Below are positions 35,085 through 44,573 of a stretch of 64,000 bases of DNA, in pieces. The translations under genes and the position numbers were made by a program. Source of the DNA: an uncultured Hyphomicrobium sp. (GTDB lineage: Bacteria; Pseudomonadota; Alphaproteobacteria; Rhizobiales; Hyphomicrobiaceae); contig NZ_CADEFI010000004.1 in NCBI RefSeq assembly GCF_902826555.1, positions 28,768 to 92,767 of the forward strand, written 5' to 3'. The notes under the pieces were generated by a model. It was not told where the DNA came from, ran no database searches, and worked only from the letters and a program-made list of their open reading frames with translations. Every line of letters begins with the position of its first letter. Within the stretch, counting starts at the first letter, position 1.

Positions 35085-35856
35085 TATCCGCCCTATCCCT
35101 GTCGGACCGGGCGAGCTCGCTGCCACGCCCGAGTTGGGCCAGCCGCACGACCTCCGCGGCCGCGGCACCCTTGAGATCGGCATCGACGAGAGCAGCCAGC
35201 GTTTCGCTCGCCAGCCGGCTGGAGAGCCCGCCGGAGAGTGTGGAGCGCTCCGTTGGCGGTCCCCGCTCGAACACCGCAGCTTCGCGTACGCCAGGCGCAT
35301 TGACCGATGAGGGTGCCCCGCGCGCACGGATCATCTCGGCCACCTCGCGCACACTCTGATCCCGGTCGACGACAACCGGCGGCATCGCTACCCCGCCACC
35401 CTCGGAAGCGGCGGCGACAGCGAAAGTGTTTCCCGATCCGACAGCGTCCGGGTTGCCGATCCACTGCGCTTCCTGCGCACGCCTGTTGACAAGTCCGGGC
35501 AGCACCTCGCCACCCGCCTTGTTGTATTTCTGGAAGATGTCGCGGGCGGCATCGATATCGCCCCGCCGGACCGCGTCTCCAAGACCGCTCTCGATCCAGG
35601 ACGTCCCGGCGTTGTATGTGAGCGATGTCAGCGCCGCCTTGGTACCGTCATCGACGTTTGGCGCCGCCTTCTCCACGATCGAGCGCGCAGCCGAGACCTC
35701 GTGCTGAAACCGGCGCTCCGCTTCGACTTGATCGATCACCTCGCCCTGAAAACGGGCTCGCGTGCCATATCCGTTCGAGAACTGCGCATAGTCCCAGGAA
35801 GCCTGGGGGGTGAAACCCTCGAAGTTGCGGATCGCATCCAGATAAAAGCTGTGCAT
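35065..35856 (-). CDS. Lysozyme-like muramidase (GH24-type) with long C-terminal tail
   Basis: A 263-residue protein. Residues about 1-130 form a phage-type lysozyme domain: catalytic Glu13 in RNFEGF, a downstream Asp and the NGYGTRA block, then ALTSLTYNAGTSWIESG and a PGLVNRRAQEAQW end. The C-terminal half is low-complexity and probably disordered. No signal peptide is seen from the ATG at 35856; the frame extends to 35940, but the added residues look random. It lies inside the motility region, where the rod protein FlgJ has no muramidase domain, so a role in opening peptidoglycan for the rod is possible (inference). A phage remnant is the alternative. Confidence 0.8.
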   Translation of the reverse strand: MHSFYLDAIRNFEGFTPQASWDYAQFSNGYGTRARFQGEVIDQVEAERRFQHEVSAARSIVEKAAPNVDDGTKAALTSLTYNAGTSWIESGLGDAVRRGDIDAARDIFQKYNKAGGEVLPGLVNRRAQEAQWIGNPDAVGSGNTFAVAAASEGGGVAMPPVVVDRDQSVREVAEMIRARGAPSSVNAPGVREAAVFERGPPTERSTLSGGLSSRLASETLAALVDADLKGAAAAEVVRLAQLGRGSELARSDRDRADNETRRV

Positions 35857-36006
35857 GGCAGGGATCAATGGCCTCCGGCCAGCCTTGTTAACGCGAGGCC
35901 CTTGCGCAAAGCTGACCCCCGCTCGCCATCCTCGCCACAAGGCTTAAGGCCGCGGGCTTGGCACGCCAGTTGCGTAAAACGGATTGTGTCTTCGTTTGGT
36001 GCAACC

Positions 36007-36279
36007 ATGCAGCTTTCCGCTAACCTTCGCGCAAGAATATCCGCCCTCGGCGAGCTTTCACGCCCGCTGGGAGATACCCGCGCAGCGGCGCTCGCCCGCG
36101 CGCTTGCCAATGCCGTCGCCGTGGACGTCGCCCAGGGCCGCAATCCCGACGCGACCATCGACGGTTGGATTCGCCGCATCGCCTCTGAGATCGCCGAGAA
36201 GGCTCCCGCCGAAGCCGCACCTGCCAGGAAGCCCGCCGGCACCCGCCGCATCGGCGACGTTCTGCCCGAGATCCACTGA
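36007..36279 (+). CDS. Small hypothetical protein (90 aa)
   Basis: A 90-residue Ala/Arg-rich protein starting MQLSANLRARIS and ending RRIGDVLPEIH. It is predicted mostly helical with no membrane segment. The start at 36007 is chosen because the frame upstream lies opposite the lysozyme gene. I do not recognise a family. Similar small helical proteins are frequent beside flagellar genes in this order but the link is not proven. Confidence 0.5.
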   Translation: MQLSANLRARISALGELSRPLGDTRAAALARALANAVAVDVAQGRNPDATIDGWIRRIASEIAEKAPAEAAPARKPAGTRRIGDVLPEIH

Positions 36280-36487
36280 CCGCCGCCCCAAAGCAGGCCG
36301 CAGGACTGTCCAATATCTTGAAAATGGCTTGCGTTCCGTCCCACTGTGGAACGGTGAAACCCGTAAAATTTGAACTTACTTTTCGCAGGCCCTCTAAGCC
36401 GCCCTCAAGGCACCCTGCGGTACAAAGGCAATGCTCGCGCTTCCCGAAAAGCGGAGCCTAGAAAAGCAGGGTCAGGGTCAGTTCAGA

Positions 36488-36712
36488 ATGTCGCAGAAAT
36501 CAAAAGTGTCAGTGCTCCTTCAGCGTCGCGACAACATCCGCGAGTGGCTTGAGGAGGAAGCGCCGTATACCGAGGTCGACCAGCGTCACCTCGATGCCCA
36601 CACGCCCGAGCGCGCCTATTGGCACCATGGGTATCAGTCTGCCCTGACCGACATCATGGCTATGCTCGCCCTTGAAGACGGAAAAACCGGCACCTCGGGC
36701 ATTCCCAATTAG
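36488..36712 (+). CDS. Small hypothetical protein (74 aa)
   Basis: A 74-residue protein starting MSQKSKVSVLLQ with a central acidic and aromatic part (EWLEEEAPYTEVDQRHLDAH). An AGGGTCAGGG stretch before the ATG may serve as ribosome site. Its last 53 bases overlap the convergent gene at 36660. It has the look of a conserved alphaproteobacterial orphan, but I cannot name the family and suggest no function. Confidence 0.6.
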   Translation: MSQKSKVSVLLQRRDNIREWLEEEAPYTEVDQRHLDAHTPERAYWHHGYQSALTDIMAMLALEDGKTGTSGIPN

Positions 36713-37019
36713 TGCCCGCGCTGCGGTCCGGATGCATGCGGTTTCCCGGCGGCTGGAAGTCGTGGAACAACTCGCACTCGGCGTGAAAGGCTGCTTCGCT
36801 CGTCGTCACGCATCTATACTTGAACAGATTGCCTGACCCGATGAGCGTTAGAAGCTTGTCTTTCACGTCGCTGTCCGCCCGCCCCACATAGTCGATGTAG
36901 AAGCGACCATCGGGGCCTTTGTGGCCGAGCACGAAGGCGCCGGGCGCAACACGCGGAATGGCGTTGCTGATATCGTCGTATGCGAGCCTGAAGGGCCCGA
37001 GAAGTCCTGTGCTGGTCAT
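36660..37019 (-). CDS. GIY-YIG-like domain protein
   Basis: A protein of about 119 residues with the pattern APGAFVLGHKG...FYIDYVGRAD, followed by EAAFHAECELFHDF and the C-terminal HPDRSAGTNWECPRCRFF. This is the layout of small GIY-YIG-related proteins, with YVGR in the core and a CxxC at the end. Nuclease activity is not shown. Several starts are possible (37019, 37064, 37079); 37019 has a modest GAG-rich site upstream. The 3' end overlaps the convergent small gene. Confidence 0.65.
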   Translation of the reverse strand: MTSTGLLGPFRLAYDDISNAIPRVAPGAFVLGHKGPDGRFYIDYVGRADSDVKDKLLTLIGSGNLFKYRCVTTSEAAFHAECELFHDFQPPGNRMHPDRSAGTNWECPRCRFFRLQGRA

Positions 37020-37099
37020 CGCTCTCGCCGCTCGTCTGACAGTCGATAGATAGATCACGCCCATAGCAAACTCACGCACGCGACAACTCTTACCCGGTC

Positions 37100-38635
37100 T
37101 TAGACATAGAGGCCTTCCGCACCTCTGCGAACACCGCCCGCGTTGGTATCCTTAGCATCGGCCGGAGCCCGCTGCCCGGAATATCCGGGCCCGGCATGGC
37201 CGGAACGCGCTTGCCCCCCCGCCGAGTTCCCCAGTCCCTGGCCCTGGCTGGCCTGTCCTGAAAGTCCGCCCTGCGTCGCAGAAGAGGAAGAATCCACGCC
37301 CGCGATTTGAGATCCGAGAGGCCGGCTCGCGTCGCTCTGCGGTGCCGCCGTGATGCCTTCGACAGAATAGCCGGCCGACCGCAACGCCCCCACAAGCGCT
37401 TCCCGCTCGCGCTCGATGACGGCAAGAGTGTCATGCCGCTGAGCTTCGAGATGAACGGTTACCGCGTCGTTCTTGAGGGCGATGCGAACCGTCACGCTGC
37501 CGAGATTGGCCGGCTTGAGCTCGATCTTGAGCACCTTGACGACACCGTCGGACGAGACCTCGCCGATACCGTCGGCCCGGAGCTCGGCCCTCACGTGCGC
37601 TGCGATTTGATCGCTGACCGGCTCGGCACCGAAACCGGCGTCCGCCACACCGGGCATGGTACCGGCGGCCTGAGACGACGCACCGGCAAGCATCGACATG
37701 AACGTTGCCGTACCCTGCTGCTGCGATCCGCCGCCGGACGAGCCTCGGCCTTCCGATTGCCGCCCATCCTGCCCGGCAATGCCCTGGTCGGCGAACGCAG
37801 CCCCGCCACGTTGGCTCCACTGGTCGCCGATGGACCCTGCGCGCCCGGCACCCGGTGCGTCGCCCTTGGCATTGGCCTCGACGCCGGAGATTCCATCGCG
37901 CGTCCGCTGGTGCGGCTTGGCGGGCTCGTTGGCGGCTTGCGAGAGCGCAGCGCTGAGAGCAACCACCTTTTCTTCGCCCTCGACCGGAGCCGAAACGGGG
38001 GCCGCGTCCTGGGCCCCAGCGAACATCGTCGCGACATCCGCCCGCGCGGGTGCGAGAGCAAGATGTGTCTCCTGGCCGGCAACGGTGACCTTGACGTCGA
38101 CTTTGTCGATACCGGCACCTTGAGCGGCAGCTCTACCTGACTTCAGCAGAAGCATGAGCTTGTCTGTATCCAGCGGCGCGCTATCCGTGTCTGTCTGTCC
38201 GGGGAGAACCGGCCCTGCCTCGACAACCACCTCTGCGGGAGAGACATCGGAAGATGCCGTCCGCGCCGGAACCATGAATGGTGCTTCTTCCTCGGCGCTC
38301 GCGGACGCACCGCTGAGCTGAGCGAGAATCTGCGAAAGCTCGGCCGCTCCCGTGACGTCCGCCGCCGGCTGCCGGACGCGCTCGCCGTCGCCCGATCGGC
38401 CTTCGTCGCGATCGCCGTCAGACGTCTCTTCTTTGCCGGCGCCGCTGTGCTCCCCAACCCTCTCGGCCGAAGAATCGCGTGACTCCCGTTCCGGCGATTC
38501 ATTGGAGCGCGAGGCCTCGTCGAGCGTATCCCGGAACGACGTATCGCTGCGCTCCGCCGCCGACGCTCCGCTGGAAGAGCGCACGCTGGGCGAAGCAGAC
38601 AACAATCCCGAAGCCAAGGCCTGTGCAGCGCTCAT
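37100..38635 (-). CDS. fliK: Flagellar hook-length control protein FliK
   Basis: A 511-residue secreted ruler that also switches export specificity through FlhB. The N-terminal ~350 residues are low-complexity, rich in Ser, Glu, Ala and Gly, as usual for FliK. The C-terminal domain (about 350-450) has the core LKIELKPANLGSVTVRIAL and the VEREREALVGAL-like helix (here VIEREREALVGALR). It is last in the fliF-fliH-motB-motC-fliK run and overlaps motC by 4 bases. The N-terminus is expected to be poorly conserved. Confidence 0.9.
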   Translation of the reverse strand: MSAAQALASGLLSASPSVRSSSGASAAERSDTSFRDTLDEASRSNESPERESRDSSAERVGEHSGAGKEETSDGDRDEGRSGDGERVRQPAADVTGAAELSQILAQLSGASASAEEEAPFMVPARTASSDVSPAEVVVEAGPVLPGQTDTDSAPLDTDKLMLLLKSGRAAAQGAGIDKVDVKVTVAGQETHLALAPARADVATMFAGAQDAAPVSAPVEGEEKVVALSAALSQAANEPAKPHQRTRDGISGVEANAKGDAPGAGRAGSIGDQWSQRGGAAFADQGIAGQDGRQSEGRGSSGGGSQQQGTATFMSMLAGASSQAAGTMPGVADAGFGAEPVSDQIAAHVRAELRADGIGEVSSDGVVKVLKIELKPANLGSVTVRIALKNDAVTVHLEAQRHDTLAVIEREREALVGALRSAGYSVEGITAAPQSDASRPLGSQIAGVDSSSSATQGGLSGQASQGQGLGNSAGGQARSGHAGPGYSGQRAPADAKDTNAGGVRRGAEGLYV

Positions 38636-39945
38636 TGCGACGGTTCTCCCAGCAGGGCGTTTACCTTTGTTAGAAGCTCCTGCGCGCGGCCGACGGATTC
38701 CGGCTCAGGCTCCTCGTTCTTTGCGGGCGGCACCGGCCATCGGCCGACGGCACCAGCAACCGCGAGCGCAGACTCGCGAATGTCGCGATCGGAAGTATCG
38801 ATCTTCGAGGAATCGACTTCATTGAGCAGCGCGAGACCTTGCTCGAAATCCGGCGTTACCGCGAGCGCTGCACCCTCAAACAGCTTGGCCCGCTGCAGCG
38901 TCCGGCTGTCGGCACGAGAGAGTTCCCGTGCCTTGCCGGCCGCATAGCGCGCGATGTCGATGTTTCCGCCCCGCGTCGCTTCTTCCGCGATCGCCAAATA
39001 AAGCCCCACACGCTCCGCCACCGGCACCTTCATCAGCTCCGTCTCGGTCCGGGAGATCCATTCGGACGCTCGCTTGAAGTTCTGCCGTGCGACACCGGCG
39101 AAGAACTGACGCCGGAAGCTGCGCGCAAACAGCGAATTGGGGAACCGGCGGGAATATTGGGCTGTCAGCAGATCGAAGCGTTCGAGCTCTCCTTCCCGCG
39201 CCAACAGCAGGATCTGCTGTCTTAAAGCCGATTCCTCGATCAACGTTCCGGGTGCAAGAAGACGCGCTTCGTCAAAGAAGCGAATGGCCTTTACGGGATC
39301 TTTCTTGGTGATAAGCGTTCCTTGTATCAGCGCCACGATACCCCCGAGCAGCGGATCAAGCGACCGCGCGTCGAGCTTCTGCAACAGCCCGAGCGCATCG
39401 ACGACACGCCCCTCGCCATAGGCCAGCGCCCCGCGAACCGCGCGCCGCTCCACCGTGGGCAGCATGGCACGCTCGGTAATCGGGCGGAGGACAGTCGGGT
39501 TGCCGCCGGACAGCACGAAGAAGATTGCCGCCCGCACGTTGCGCACATCGTCCCACACGGCCACCGGCATCGCGACCATCTGCGCGCCAAGATCCCGCAT
39601 GAGGTCCCGCTGCTGCTCGTGTGCGCTCGTGCTGCCTCTCGCGACCTGGTCCTGCACCGATCGCAGCGACCGGACCAGTATGTACGGCTGCTTATCCGCC
39701 TCGACCGCCGGCATTTCCGGCCAAAGCTTTAGGGGTGCGGGCGCTTCACCCTCGGCACTCTCCGCACTTTCTGCAGGCTTGGGCGCTTCCGCAGCGTGCC
39801 CATGCGCATCCGCGGGCGTGTCAGCGGCAGCCACGTTGATCAGCGCTATCCCGTCATGGAGTTCTCCCGCGAGCACCGTTCCGGGCGCCCCGGCCGCAAA
39901 AGCGGCAGCGATGACCAGCGCGCGGGATGGCAGGAGCGCGATCAC
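38632..39945 (-). CDS. motC: Motility protein MotC
   Basis: A 437-residue periplasmic protein that, in rhizobia, binds the MotB periplasmic domain and is needed for rotation. A signal peptide (ALVIAAAFAAGAPGTVLAG) is followed by a His/Ala/Glu-rich spacer and then the conserved region starting PYILVRSLRSVQDQVARG with helical repeats. It overlaps motB and fliK by 4 bases each. The chaperone MotE is encoded 10 kb away. Family assignment rests on overall pattern and operon position. Confidence 0.88.
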   Translation of the reverse strand: MIALLPSRALVIAAAFAAGAPGTVLAGELHDGIALINVAAADTPADAHGHAAEAPKPAESAESAEGEAPAPLKLWPEMPAVEADKQPYILVRSLRSVQDQVARGSTSAHEQQRDLMRDLGAQMVAMPVAVWDDVRNVRAAIFFVLSGGNPTVLRPITERAMLPTVERRAVRGALAYGEGRVVDALGLLQKLDARSLDPLLGGIVALIQGTLITKKDPVKAIRFFDEARLLAPGTLIEESALRQQILLLAREGELERFDLLTAQYSRRFPNSLFARSFRRQFFAGVARQNFKRASEWISRTETELMKVPVAERVGLYLAIAEEATRGGNIDIARYAAGKARELSRADSRTLQRAKLFEGAALAVTPDFEQGLALLNEVDSSKIDTSDRDIRESALAVAGAVGRWPVPPAKNEEPEPESVGRAQELLTKVNALLGEPSQ

Positions 39946-41162
39946 GGCTTCGGCCTCAGCATGATCTCGATGCGGCGGTTCTCAGCCGCATTCGGGTCCG
40001 CGGGCATCTTGAGGTCGCGATCGGCGCGACCCTCGATGCTATCGAAGCGCTTCTCGTCAATTCCTCCACGGGTCAGCATGTAGTAGGCCATCTGCGCACG
40101 CGACATCGAGAGCCGCCAATTGTTGTTGCGCTCGGATTTGAACGGACGCGCATCCGTATGGCCCCGGACGACGATCTTGCCTTCGTGCGAGGCGAGCACT
40201 TTGGCGATCTTGTCCATCACCACCACCGTTTCCGGTCTGGGCTCGGCCGACGAGAGGTCGAACATGCCGAAGCGGAAATCGTCCGTAAGGCTGATCAGAA
40301 CGCCTTCGCTGACACGCTTGACCTCGATATTGGGTTTCTTGTCCGGAGAGATGGCAGCGAGCGCTTTGGCAAGCTCGCCTTCGAGATTCTGGATCTCCTT
40401 GTCGCCCTTTTCGGTTTGTGCCGCCTCGTTCGGCTTCTCTGTCGGTCCAGGCTTCACCTCCGCAACGGCCGGTGGCATATCGGCGGCCGTATCCGGCTTG
40501 ATCTCGAGCGGCTTTTCGATTGCAGGCGGTTGCGGATGCGCGCCGGGCTCGTCGAGCGTCATCTGCTCGTGGTCGCTCTGCGCCGTCTTGGGCTGCGCGA
40601 CCTTCTGGTCGGCGAACGGCTCGAAGGGATTGCTGTAGCTGTCGCCACCCGGCAACGCACTGTCGCTCGTCGGCGCGTCGGGTTGCTGCGACATGGAGGT
40701 CTCAGCTTGCGTAGCGAGCCGCGACAGCACGCCATAGGGATCGTTGAACAGCTCCTCTTCGGCGGTTTTCTCCACGCCTTCGGGGAGGTCGCCATCACCA
40801 CCGCGCTTGGAGAAACCATGCCGCTTTCCATCGCTGTCGATATCGCTGGGCTCCGCGCCGTCGACGGGACCGTCGCTCTTTTTTGCAGCTTTTGGGGTCT
40901 CATTCTCCTCTTCCACGCCCTTCACGGTCGGCCGCTTGGAATTGAGCTTGAGCGGATTGAAGTAGGTGGCGATCTGCTGGATCTTCTCTTTGTCAGAGAC
41001 GTTGAGCAGCCACATCACGAGAAAGAACGCCATCATGGCCGTCATCAGATCGGCGAATGCGATCTTCCAGGCACCACCATGATGTCCGTCGTCGCCCTCA
41101 CCCCCGCGTCTGCGGACGATGACGACCTCATGCGGCGTTGTGACTTCGCCGTCCGAGCTCAC
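39942..41162 (-). CDS. motB: Stator protein MotB
   Basis: A 406-residue stator subunit. The N-terminal helix WKIAFADLMTAMMAFFLVMW carries the proton-binding Asp38. A long, charged periplasmic linker (about 70-260) is much longer than in enteric MotB and is the region that in rhizobia contacts MotC. The C-terminal OmpA-like peptidoglycan-binding domain has IVVRGHTDARPF and NRRIEIMLRP. motA is not adjacent but 16 kb away at 57130. Confidence 0.95.
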   Translation of the reverse strand: MSSDGEVTTPHEVVIVRRRGGEGDDGHHGGAWKIAFADLMTAMMAFFLVMWLLNVSDKEKIQQIATYFNPLKLNSKRPTVKGVEEENETPKAAKKSDGPVDGAEPSDIDSDGKRHGFSKRGGDGDLPEGVEKTAEEELFNDPYGVLSRLATQAETSMSQQPDAPTSDSALPGGDSYSNPFEPFADQKVAQPKTAQSDHEQMTLDEPGAHPQPPAIEKPLEIKPDTAADMPPAVAEVKPGPTEKPNEAAQTEKGDKEIQNLEGELAKALAAISPDKKPNIEVKRVSEGVLISLTDDFRFGMFDLSSAEPRPETVVVMDKIAKVLASHEGKIVVRGHTDARPFKSERNNNWRLSMSRAQMAYYMLTRGGIDEKRFDSIEGRADRDLKMPADPNAAENRRIEIMLRPKP

Positions 41163-41767
41163 GGGCCTGCTCCCTTGATGACATCGATCCAGGCGCCGAT
41201 CCGTGTGGCGAGAATTGTCTCATCGGCACTCACGGTGAGATCGCTTCCGGAAGACGCGACGAACGACACGCCGCCGTGACCTGTGTCGATCTGCTTCTCC
41301 ATCGCCTCGAGAAGATCCGCGGGTCCGGAAACGACGATTTTCGCGTAGTCGCCCTTGGACACCATCTCACGCAGCGATTGCGCGAGTTCGGTGACGGCCT
41401 TGTCCTTTGCCTGCTCGCTCAGGAATGATTTCAACACCTCGCCCACGACATTCGAGATCCGCTGCTCGAGATCGTCGAGTCCCGCGGAGATCAATCCACC
41501 GAGACGTTGGCCTTCGTCGCTTGCCCATGTCTGCCGCTCGGACGCAAGCTTTTGCTCCGAGGCGGCCGCCTGAGCCTCGGCGGCGGCGCTGAATTCGGCT
41601 TGAGCCGCAGCGCGGCCTTCGAGCACGCCTCGCGCGTGCGCCTCTTCAAGCTGCGCTTCGATGTCCGACGCCCCATCGTGGCCGAACGCACCAAGAGCAC
41701 GTCCACCGCGACGCGATACCTCTCCCGAAAGCTCCTTGAGATAGTAGGCGACCGGAAGCGCCGTCAT
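41159..41767 (-). CDS. fliH: FliH-like flagellar assembly protein
   Basis: A 202-residue soluble protein likely to regulate the FliI ATPase. It has an Ala/Glu-rich helical region (about 40-110) and a C-terminal globular part (VVGEVLKSFLSEQAKDKAV to the end) as in FliH/YscL proteins. The start at 41767 gives an ATGA overlap with fliF; the longer frame would overlap more. Its position between fliF and motB supports the call; sequence alone is weak because FliH is poorly conserved. Confidence 0.72.
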   Translation of the reverse strand: MTALPVAYYLKELSGEVSRRGGRALGAFGHDGASDIEAQLEEAHARGVLEGRAAAQAEFSAAAEAQAAASEQKLASERQTWASDEGQRLGGLISAGLDDLEQRISNVVGEVLKSFLSEQAKDKAVTELAQSLREMVSKGDYAKIVVSGPADLLEAMEKQIDTGHGGVSFVASSGSDLTVSADETILATRIGAWIDVIKGAGP

Positions 41768-43467
41768 GCGACTCGCTCCCGCATCCATTGCTTAAGGATG
41801 TTGGCGGCCTGCTCCTCATCGAGAGCAACCATCTGCTCGAGCCGCTTCTGCGAGAGGCGCAGCACATCGCCGGTGATGTCCTCGATCAGATTCGGTTCGC
41901 GCCGCTGCTTGATGCCGAGAAGCTCGGCCGTCGCAGCAGATTCTATGGCGGCCACGTCGCCGTCGTCGCTCGACGCCAGCAGCGAGCCGTCGTCGGCCGC
42001 GCCCACGCCTGCGGCGGCCGAGGCGGAGGCGAGCGCTCCGCCCGCAACCTGCTCCTCGCGCTGATCGAGCAGTACGCGCGTCACAGGCCTCAAGCCGAAT
42101 GTCACGACGATGAACACGAGACCGAGCACCGTCAGGGCCTTGATCAAACCCGTGGCGAGACCGATCAGCGGACCCATCAGGCTGGCCGAGGAAAAGCCTT
42201 CGCCAGCTTGCGAATTCTCGGCAAATTCCACAGCAACGACACTGATCTGATCGCCGCGTTTCGTGTCCACGCCCGCCGCCGTGCCGGCCAGGCGCTCGAC
42301 CTCTTTCACACGCGCCTGCACCGCCTCGGGAGTGGCGGACTCGCCGAGCGTCTCGAGCAGCCGCTTGCGATTCAACACCACGGCGATCGTCAGCGCCTCG
42401 ATACGGTAGCCCTCGCTGGTGGTTGAGACGGTCTTCGTATTGAGCTCGTAGTTCGAGAGGTCTTCGCGCTTCTCGTTGGTCCGCTTGGACTGGTCTCCAC
42501 CCGAGCCCTCCGCCCCCTGGTCCGGCACGTTTTGTTCGACACCGACCGGGCTACGGCTTGCCGAATTCTCCTGCTTACCCGACTCCTTCACCACGCGCAG
42601 CGAGCGCTCGACCTTCGAATCCGGGTCGAACGTCGTCTCGTTGGTCTGCCGCTTGTCGAGGTTCAGGCTGGCCGCAACGCTGACCTCGAAGTTGTCGAGA
42701 CCGAGGTAAGGCGCCAGCGTCTTCCTGACGTTGTCGCCGAGGTCCTTGCTGACGGTCTTCTCGAGCTCGATCTTGCGACTGGAGGTCGACGAGCTCGCGT
42801 CCCCCGCCGAGGCGAGAACCGTACCGTCCGTATTGAGAACGCTGATATCGTCCACCGTCAACCCGGGAACGGCCGCCGAGACCAGGTGCCGGATGGCTTG
42901 GGCGGTCGAGGCGTCTGCCGCCATTTCGGTGCGGATGACGACGGAAGCGGTGGCCGGCTGGCGGCCGCGGCGGAAGGAACCCGTCTCCGGCAGCACGATA
43001 TGAACTCGCGCCGCCTTGATCCCCTTCATCGCCTGGATCGTGCGAGCGAGCTCGCCCTCGATGGCGCGGACGCGCGTCACTTCCTGCATGAAGGAGGTAA
43101 GGCCGATCGGACCCAGCTTGTCGAATAGCTCGTAGCCCGCACTCGAGCTGGAAGGCAGGCCCTTCTCGGCCAGGAGCATGCGGGCTTCGGCCGTCTGCTC
43201 GCGGCGGACCATGACCTTGGTCCCCTCCGCGTTGACGTCGAAGCCGATGCCGGCGTCCTTGAGCACAGCGCCGATTCGGCTGACGTCCTGTCCGCTGAGA
43301 CCGGCATAGAGCGTGTCGTAGTCGGACCGGCTGAGGTAGTAGCTCCCGAAGCCAACCGACGCGAACACGGCAGCACCGACAAGACCGAGCGCAGCGAGCC
43401 GCTTGGTCCCGAGGGCCAGCAGATTGCTCCAAAGTTTTTCGAGCTGTTCGAGACCGAGCATCGCCAA
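41764..43467 (-). CDS. fliF: Flagellar MS-ring protein FliF
   Basis: A 567-residue inner-membrane ring protein. TM1 is at about 20-40 (AALGLVGAAVFASVGFG), then the ring-building motifs with YDTLYAGLSGQD, KGIKAARVHIVLPE and VRKTLAPYLGLDNFEV. A second helix (KALTVLGLVFIVVTFGL) precedes the C-terminal FliG-binding tail ending EQAANILKQWMRERVA. It begins the operon with fliH, motB, motC and fliK, which suggests these are made together early in assembly. Confidence 0.96.
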   Translation of the reverse strand: MAMLGLEQLEKLWSNLLALGTKRLAALGLVGAAVFASVGFGSYYLSRSDYDTLYAGLSGQDVSRIGAVLKDAGIGFDVNAEGTKVMVRREQTAEARMLLAEKGLPSSSSAGYELFDKLGPIGLTSFMQEVTRVRAIEGELARTIQAMKGIKAARVHIVLPETGSFRRGRQPATASVVIRTEMAADASTAQAIRHLVSAAVPGLTVDDISVLNTDGTVLASAGDASSSTSSRKIELEKTVSKDLGDNVRKTLAPYLGLDNFEVSVAASLNLDKRQTNETTFDPDSKVERSLRVVKESGKQENSASRSPVGVEQNVPDQGAEGSGGDQSKRTNEKREDLSNYELNTKTVSTTSEGYRIEALTIAVVLNRKRLLETLGESATPEAVQARVKEVERLAGTAAGVDTKRGDQISVVAVEFAENSQAGEGFSSASLMGPLIGLATGLIKALTVLGLVFIVVTFGLRPVTRVLLDQREEQVAGGALASASAAAGVGAADDGSLLASSDDGDVAAIESAATAELLGIKQRREPNLIEDITGDVLRLSQKRLEQMVALDEEQAANILKQWMRERVA

Positions 43468-43561
43468 CTGCTTTGCGCCTGTTTGGAATTGTGCCGATAG
43501 GAGTCTGGAAAATTAAGCTTGCGCGGGTATTGCCGCGCTCGAGGGAAAGCCGGAATTTGGA

Positions 43562-43596
43562 CGAAAAAACAAAAGGCCACGCCGAGGGCGTGGCCT
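43562..43596 (-). terminator. Rho-independent terminator of the first flagellin gene
   Basis: On the minus strand a perfect 10-bp stem (AGGCCACGCC with its complement, 3-base loop) is followed by a T-rich run, TTTTGTTTTTT. It lies 27 bases after the flagellin stop and separates it from fliF. Confidence 0.9.
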
Positions 43597-43622
43597 GCTT
43601 GCTACTCGGGTCTTCCCGAGGC

Positions 43623-44573
43623 CTAGTTCTGGAACAGTCTCAGAATCATCTGCGCCGACTGGTTGGCGATGCCGAGGGCTTGGACGCCGAGCTGCTGGCG
43701 AACCTGCAAGGCCTGTAGCCGCGTCGATTCCTCGTTCATGTCCGCATCGACGAGCTGACCGATACCGGTGTCGATCGAATCCATCAGCTTGTTCACGAAA
43801 TCCTTCTGCAGGCTGGTTCGTGACTTCGCCGCGCCGAGCAATGTGGCCGCGTCCGTCATCGTCTCCATGGCCGCGTCGACGCCATCGACAAGGTCCTCGA
43901 GACCGGCAAGGTCGAGGGGATCGTCGGTGATCGAGGCGATGTTGATGCCTGTCGACAATCCGGCAATGGAGAAGGATTGCGTGCCACTGGCAAACGCATA
44001 GCCGGTGACGGTGTCGAGAATGCCGGCAGCACTACCCGTTCCCGTGTCGAACAGCATCGTTCCGGTGGGCCCGATGTTGACTTCGATCGTGCCGATTGTG
44101 ATCGACCCCGTGCTGTCGCGCGAGAACGAGGCCACGATGGTCTTCGTGAGCGGCCCGGCCGAATCGCCTTGCAGCCAGTTTTCACCGGAGAACACCGCCG
44201 AACCCGCGGTATTCCGCAACTCAGCCTGCAACTCGTTGATCTCACTCTGGATCTTGGTGCGATCCAGGCCCGGCGCACGCGCCGCCACCAGCTTCGCCTT
44301 GATCTTGCCGATGGTCTCGATCGCGCTATTCAATGCAGTAACCGCCACCTCGATGGTGGCGGCGCCCAGGCCCAGCGCATCTTCGACCGTCGAGACGGCC
44401 ATCCGATCGCTTCGCATTGTCGTTGCAATCGACCAGTAGGCGGCGTTGTCGGAAGCATCCTTGACCTTGAGACCCGTCGAAACACGGTTCTGCGTGACCA
44501 ACATCTCTTTGTTGGTCTGGTTGAGGGTCTGCAGCGCGGTCATGGCCGCAATGTTGGTATTTAAGCTGCTCAT
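43623..44573 (-). CDS. Flagellin (copy 1, most divergent)
   Basis: A 316-residue filament subunit. The N-terminal D0/D1 part (LNTNIAAMTALQTLNQ, then NRVSTGLKVKDASDNAAYW) and C-terminal part (ESTRLQALQVRQQLGVQALG) are conserved, with a short central region and no D2/D3 domains, as usual in Alphaproteobacteria. It differs from the other two copies in the N-terminal joins (NKEMLVTQN) and much of the centre. It has its own terminator. No FlaF or FlbT gene is in the window. Confidence 0.95.
   Translation of the reverse strand: MSSLNTNIAAMTALQTLNQTNKEMLVTQNRVSTGLKVKDASDNAAYWSIATTMRSDRMAVSTVEDALGLGAATIEVAVTALNSAIETIGKIKAKLVAARAPGLDRTKIQSEINELQAELRNTAGSAVFSGENWLQGDSAGPLTKTIVASFSRDSTGSITIGTIEVNIGPTGTMLFDTGTGSAAGILDTVTGYAFASGTQSFSIAGLSTGINIASITDDPLDLAGLEDLVDGVDAAMETMTDAATLLGAAKSRTSLQKDFVNKLMDSIDTGIGQLVDADMNEESTRLQALQVRQQLGVQALGIANQSAQMILRLFQN

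Noticed and set aside
39927-41279. Open frame of 450 codons opposite motB
   Set aside because: motB has its proton-binding Asp and OmpA-like domain; the antisense frame is an Arg/Leu-rich shadow.
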